This document shows, piece after piece, positions 59,390 through 64,000 of a stretch of DNA of 64,000 bases. Within the stretch, counting starts at the first letter, position 1. Each line of letters begins with the position of its first letter. The notes beneath the pieces are model-generated. The model ran no database searches. It worked only from the letters and a program-made list of their open reading frames with translations, and had not been told where the DNA came from. Source of the DNA: Tridacna crocea (lineage: Eukaryota; Mollusca; Bivalvia; Cardiida; Cardiidae). Position numbers and translations under genes: made by a program. The stretch lies in NCBI GenBank assembly GCA_943736015.1, contig OX031057.1, forward strand, positions 56,936,001-57,000,000, read 5' to 3'.

Positions 59390-59540
59390 TAATCACATGT
59401 AATCATAATGTAATCATGATTACAATGCAAAAGTAATTGTAATTGTAATCAATTACATTGAAAATTTGTGTAATCATAATGTAATCAGTAATCATAAAAT
59501 TTGGGAGTAATTGTAATTGTAATCGATTACATTGGTGGTC
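59390..59540. repeat. Word array of TGTAATC / GATTACA
   Basis: About a dozen copies of TAATC, GTAATTGTAATTG and their complements in both orientations (CATGATTACA, CAATTACATTG, CGATTACATTG), making overlapping small palindromes. Confidence 0.7.
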
Positions 59541-60870
59541 CGTAGATGACAACAATTCGCTTCAATTTTCATCGATTTCTTTAATTTTCTTTTTCTACAC
59601 ATTTCTCTTGTTTTTCTATCTAATGGAGAAACTATATTCAAGGGACGTAACCTTGAAAATTTCAATGTTTTTCTATCGTCTACTAAGGGAGGTAACTTTT
59701 GAAAACAGCTAAACCTTTCTTTCTTCAGAACATACCCCCCTCCTTGAAAATACAATTTTCAACTTATTGCAACAATCTTTTCAATTTATATTTAATCAAA
59801 ATGCACAAGCAACCCTCTTCTCCGACTATATGAATATACTATTATACAACTATAATCTATACAGTTCAAAAACCAATACAATCTTTTGCTCTATATAGTT
59901 TTTAAACAGATAGATCTCTATTTTTACCTTTATGTATACAGAAAAAATAGTTACTTGTGCAATTTGATCAAACCATTCACTTCTCAAAACTTCAATATAA
60001 GGAAGATATAATTTTCTCCTTACTTGATACATGTAAAAATGAACTATTCCCATAAAATAGCAAATAATACCAAGTGCTGTACAAAAAGCAGTTTCTTACT
60101 GTAAACTGATATTTGTGATACCACATTCCATAACAAAACCAAATATATTCATAGGAAACTCTTCTATTTAACATACTTGGCTCTGTCATGGAGTCTAGTG
60201 CATATCTTTTTGCTGTAACTATGTTTTCAAAGAAAATTAATGCAGTCAGATACTGCTGAAGCTCAAACAGACTTCTGATCTTTTAATACCTATAATCAGC
60301 AATAATTTTCATATCATACCTAATATTGAACTAAAGTTAATATTAAACTAATATTAACCAAAGTTAATATTAAACTAATATCTATGCAAACTTTTAAATT
60401 TTTCTATATTTTCACTCTGTGGTAGAAAAAACATGACATTTTCAAAACACTTATTAAAATTATGACATCTTTCTCTAAACTTTGAAAAAGCTCAAGATAC
60501 TTGTAAAGATTAAGATCAGCCCATCTCTGCAGTCTGATCCAAATCAACACATTTTTTTTTTTTTTTTGTAACTACAGTGCAGATCTTGACCAAGCATAAT
60601 TTCTGAAAGTTTGATCTGGATCTTTTCTTGCAAATCCTAACCAGCATAACTATTGAATGCAAATTGAAGTTTATTAAACAAACCCAATTAAATACAAGTA
60701 CATCAAAAAACCTGTTTTTTTTTTTGTTTTTGTTTATAGTTAAAACAATCAAGTTGACATCTTTACAATCTGGTAGGCTTCTGTCTCTCTAATGTGCTGT
60801 TAGTAGATCTATTCTCTTACCAAATTCACAAAGTTGGATATTTCCTAAAGATGGTTTGAAGAACACAATG
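59541..60870. other. Stretch left of BEL/Pao, nothing recognised
   Basis: AT-rich, with T-runs near 60551 and 60718, a short AAGTTAATATTAAACTAATA tandem at 60335-60380, and a family C word near 60529. If the BEL/Pao element keeps a 3' LTR it should be here or just right of it, but I cannot delimit one. Confidence 0.4.
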
Positions 60871-60880
60871 CTTAAAAAAA

Positions 60881-60963
60881 AAGGGATTATTATGCCCTTT
60901 TTTCACTTAATACTTTTCTGTACACTATTAAAAACACTGAAGAAAAGGGATTATTATGCCCTT
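60881..60963 (+). repeat. Short direct repeat next to BEL/Pao
   Basis: AAGGGATTATTATGCCCTTT at 60881-60900 recurs as AAGGGATTATTATGCCCTT at 60945-60963. On the minus strand it lies just beyond the pol stop. Role unknown. Confidence 0.6.
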
Positions 60964-60999
60964 TACACTAAAACAACACTTAATTTCTTGAACTTTCCG

Positions 61000-61430
61000 T
61001 TATTCTGAATCAAGCTCTAATGGACAGAGTTTTGTAATGGGTCTAACCACTGTTGAATTTTTCACTCTAATCTCTGCTGCTCTAATATGTCCGTCTTTTC
61101 CGCAATGAATTTTCGTTACACGTCCTAAAGGCCACTGACCACGGGGAGAGTCTGGTGATATGACCAGAACTACATCATCGACTTTAAGATCTTTGTGTTG
61201 ATAAAACCATTTTTTGCGTGGAGCAAGACTGGGTAACCACTCTTTTAACCATCTCTTCCAGAAATGTCGAATTAGTTCCTGAAGCCTACGCCATCTGTTT
61301 CGCAGGCTAAATGATGTCGTATCTACTGTATCTGGAGCAAAAACACCCCCTGCCTGCCCATGTAGGAAATGATTTGGTGTTAATGGAACTATGTCAGCTG
61401 GATTTGCTGACTGATATGTCTGGAGTTTAG
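61000..61430 (-). pseudogene. BEL/Pao integrase C-terminal region, shifted frame
   Basis: After a frame break near 61430 the minus strand continues in another frame: TYQSANPADIVPLTPNHFLH, WRRLQELIRHFWKRWLKEWL, then a GRVTKIHCGKDG strand to a TAA at 61000-61002. This is the conserved domain after the integrase core in BEL/Pao elements (DUF5641 type). Confidence 0.82.
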
Positions 61431-64000
61431 AAGAGCTTCAGCACCTGTGAAAGTTGTAATAAGCTCCTCATCTGTTATGTCAGCATTCCCAACTATAGCA
61501 TCAATAGCTCTTTTTGCGGATTTAATCATTGTCTCATGAACCCCACCAAAATGGGGTGCTAAAGGAGGATTGAAGTGCCACTTTATCCCATGGTTTGCAA
61601 CGTTGTTTGAAATCTGGTCTTCATTTAATGCACTAACTAGCTCATGGAGCTCTCTATTTGCCCCCACAAAATTTGTCCCATTATCTGATAGAACCTCTAT
61701 TGGAAGACCTCTACGATTCACCATACGATAGAACGCATTCATGAATGAGCTTGTGTCCAGTCCAAATGCCATCTCCAGATGTACAGCTCTAGAGTTTAAA
61801 CAGGTAAACAGACAAAGATAACGCTTCTCTCTTCTTTTTCCCCGACCTTGAATGGTGATATAGGGACCACCAAAATCTACTGCGACTTGAGCAAATGCCT
61901 TAAGAGGTTTTCTCAACTGAATTTCTGGTAGTGGTGACATGATCTGTGATACTGGTTTTCCTTTCCTTCTACGACACTCCATACACTGATTTTCCCACTC
62001 TCGAATTGCTTCTCGACCACTTACTATCCAGTATTTTGATGACAGGTCTGCTAACGTTTGGTTGGTACCAGCTACATGAAAACCTTTCTCATGATAATGT
62101 TTGATTATGAGTTTTGTAATCCAATGTTTCCTTGGTAGAATAATTGTGTATCTGACATTGTATGACAGGAACTCTGCATATTTTAGACGACTATCTGACC
62201 GAAGAATTCCATCCTCATCAAGTACAGGATTCAAACTAACTAGTCTGCTTTTTCTGGACAATTGGATTCCACTGGCAACACTATGAATTTCTTCTCTGAA
62301 AGTGTCGCTTTGAGCTTTTCTTATTGCAATACTCTCTATGTCTTCAATTTCACAAGTACTCAGTTCACCAGTCAAACGTTGGTTCTTCTCACTACAACAG
62401 TTTGTTAAAAATCTGTAAACCCAAGCAAATACTCTGAGAAACTTTAACCACTTTGAGAATCTTTCAGGGCTCAAACGCCACTCTTTATCTGGTATCTGAG
62501 GATATGAAATGCCTCTTTTCAGAATTTCTAGAAACACAGAGTTATTACATGTAATTGAGCTTTCTGATGTCTTTATTTCACTTTCTGCACTTTTCACCTT
62601 CTCGACTTTGTTTTCTGGCCAGTTTTCTTCTGGTTCCAACAAGAATTGAGGACCATTCCACCAAAGTGAAGAAGAAGCAATTTCCTGGACAGATGCACCC
62701 CTAGATATGACATCAGCTGGGTTTTCTTTTGTCGGAATGTACCGCCATTGTTGAGGATCTGTTTTTGCATGTATTTCACCTACTCTGTTGGCTACAAATG
62801 GCTTGTACCTCCTGCTCTGTCCTCGGATCCAACAGAGAACATTTAAACTATCAGACCAAAAGATAACTTTTGAAATGCGATGTTCTAAGGCCTTACAAAC
62901 TCTGCTTGTAGTTCGCACTCCAAGAACCGCTGCCATCAGTTCCAGTCTGGGAATACTTACAGTAATAAGAGGTGATACTTTGCTTTTTGTAGTAACTTGT
63001 CGAACTTGTACCGTATTATTTATGGTACTTTTAGCAAAAATAACAGTCCCAATTGCCTTTGAGCTGGCATCAACGAATGCATGCAATTCAAAGTTTTTAT
63101 TGCTTGTAGTAAACCCTATGTAACGTGGAATTTCAATAGATGAAAGATCCTGTAGTTCACTGAACCATTGCTGTACATGTGAAACAATAGTTGGAGGTAA
63201 TTCCTCGTCCCATGTGACACCAGAAACCCATATGTCCTGCATTATCATTTTTGCTCTGACTGTGTATGGCACTATGAAACCTACTGGGTCAAACAGAGTA
63301 GAAATCTTCTTCAAATATGACCTTTTGGTGATTTTCATGTCTGGTGACGGTCCACATATACTGAACCTGAATGTATCATCTTCTGCATGCCACAGAATTC
63401 CTAAAGTTTTCACAGAGGGCAGTCCCCCTTGACTAAGATCTGTTTCATGTAACCTCTCTGATATTGGAATTTGCTCTAAAACAGTTTGAGAGTTTGAAAG
63501 CCACTTCCGAGCAAACATTCCTGCCTTGCTCCATAATAAAGACAACTGTTTATAAAGTTCAACTCCGTCTGTTTCGCTCAAAACTGAGTCTATGGTGTCG
63601 TCCATGTAAGTCGACTTTAAAACACTTTCAACTGCCATGGGATACAGCTCTGCATTTTGTTGAGCATGTCTCTGAGTAACAAACTGAGCAAGAAAAGGAG
63701 AGGCATTGACCCCAAACACAACACTACTGAATTCATATTCCTCAGGCAGATTTTCAGATGATGAACGCCACAAAAACCTATGGTACTTTCTATCAGGTTC
63801 TGCTATTCCTATGCGCAGATACATTTCTTGAATATCACAGATCAAAGCTTCAGGGTACCTACGAAATCTCATTAAAATGTCAAATATGTCTTTTTGTAAT
63901 TTTGGACCTTGATGGATAATGTCATTTAGTGATGTCCCACTATATTTTGCTGAAGCGTCAAATACTAGTCTAACTTTTGTTGTTGTTCTAGCTGGACGAA
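61389..64000 (-). CDS. BEL/Pao retrotransposon pol (RT-RNase H-integrase), partial
   Basis: Open from the right edge of the window to 61389. From the Met at 63872: RT with STYMDDTIDSV (YMDD at 89-92), preceded toward the edge by VRLVFDASAKYSGTSLNDII; RNase H-like HAFVDASSKAIGTVIFAKS; an HYHEKGFH...CMECRRRKGK zinc finger; and an integrase core with VDFGGP, LSDNGTNFVGANRE and PHFGGVHETMIK giving the D, D, E triad. YMDD and this integrase are characteristic of BEL/Pao. The frame stays open for over 2.6 kb and breaks only at 61430, so the copy may be young. Gag and protease lie beyond base 64000. Confidence 0.9.
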   Translation of the reverse strand, partial: RPARTTTKVRLVFDASAKYSGTSLNDIIHQGPKLQKDIFDILMRFRRYPEALICDIQEMYLRIGIAEPDRKYHRFLWRSSSENLPEEYEFSSVVFGVNASPFLAQFVTQRHAQQNAELYPMAVESVLKSTYMDDTIDSVLSETDGVELYKQLSLLWSKAGMFARKWLSNSQTVLEQIPISERLHETDLSQGGLPSVKTLGILWHAEDDTFRFSICGPSPDMKITKRSYLKKISTLFDPVGFIVPYTVRAKMIMQDIWVSGVTWDEELPPTIVSHVQQWFSELQDLSSIEIPRYIGFTTSNKNFELHAFVDASSKAIGTVIFAKSTINNTVQVRQVTTKSKVSPLITVSIPRLELMAAVLGVRTTSRVCKALEHRISKVIFWSDSLNVLCWIRGQSRRYKPFVANRVGEIHAKTDPQQWRYIPTKENPADVISRGASVQEIASSSLWWNGPQFLLEPEENWPENKVEKVKSAESEIKTSESSITCNNSVFLEILKRGISYPQIPDKEWRLSPERFSKWLKFLRVFAWVYRFLTNCCSEKNQRLTGELSTCEIEDIESIAIRKAQSDTFREEIHSVASGIQLSRKSRLVSLNPVLDEDGILRSDSRLKYAEFLSYNVRYTIILPRKHWITKLIIKHYHEKGFHVAGTNQTLADLSSKYWIVSGREAIREWENQCMECRRRKGKPVSQIMSPLPEIQLRKPLKAFAQVAVDFGGPYITIQGRGKRREKRYLCLFTCLNSRAVHLEMAFGLDTSSFMNAFYRMVNRRGLPIEVLSDNGTNFVGANRELHELVSALNEDQISNNVANHGIKWHFNPPLAPHFGGVHETMIKSAKRAIDAIVGNADITDEELITTFTGAEALLNSRHISQQIQLT

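Overview
The window is metazoan nuclear DNA with introns, high AT content and dense small repeats. The repeats (tRNA-headed SINEs, elements with ~160-bp tandem cores beside CCGT/ACGG runs, BEL/Pao and Ty3/Gypsy remnants, palindromic MITEs) suggest a mollusc, most likely a bivalve; this is inference and no species is claimed.

Bases 218-46202, plus strand, hold one large host gene: the 3' part of a MET/RON-type receptor tyrosine kinase. I can place 16 consecutive exons (2553 nt, 850 residues plus stop) whose splice phases all agree. In order they encode the end of the Sema domain, a PSI domain, about three IPT/TIG repeats, a Thr-rich stalk, one transmembrane helix, a complete tyrosine kinase domain and a short tail with two YxNL docking motifs. 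The N-terminal Sema region and promoter lie before base 1.

Introns carry nearly everything else. Main repeat families: (A) palindromic MITEs with TTAA target duplications; (B) ~260-bp double-hairpin elements ending TGGCC...GGCCA; (C) ~66-bp near-perfect palindromes; (D, F) pearl/HINE-like elements with ~165- and ~157-bp tandem cores; (E) two elements with perfect 9-bp duplications and a CATCTTCGC terminus. There is also a 1150-bp TAA-flanked element, a mariner derivative with ~285-bp inverted ends carrying transposase sequence, a decayed Tc1-like transposase, three LINE remnants and three SINEs. Intron 7 may contain a separate nested gene (a YY1-like start, a short second exon and a Myb/SANT-like exon) between exact 29-bp inverted repeats. 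A C2H2 zinc-finger ORF interrupts the tandem array in intron 12.

Downstream of the receptor (46203-64000) I see only transposable elements and their debris: a decayed LINE with a (TATTG)n tail, a TA-flanked MITE, a broken Ty3/Gypsy pol on the minus strand, more family A copies, and a nearly open BEL/Pao pol on the minus strand that runs off the right edge. Several loci are arrays of one short word repeated with irregular spacing; these and the nested Myb/SANT candidate are the least explained parts of the window.
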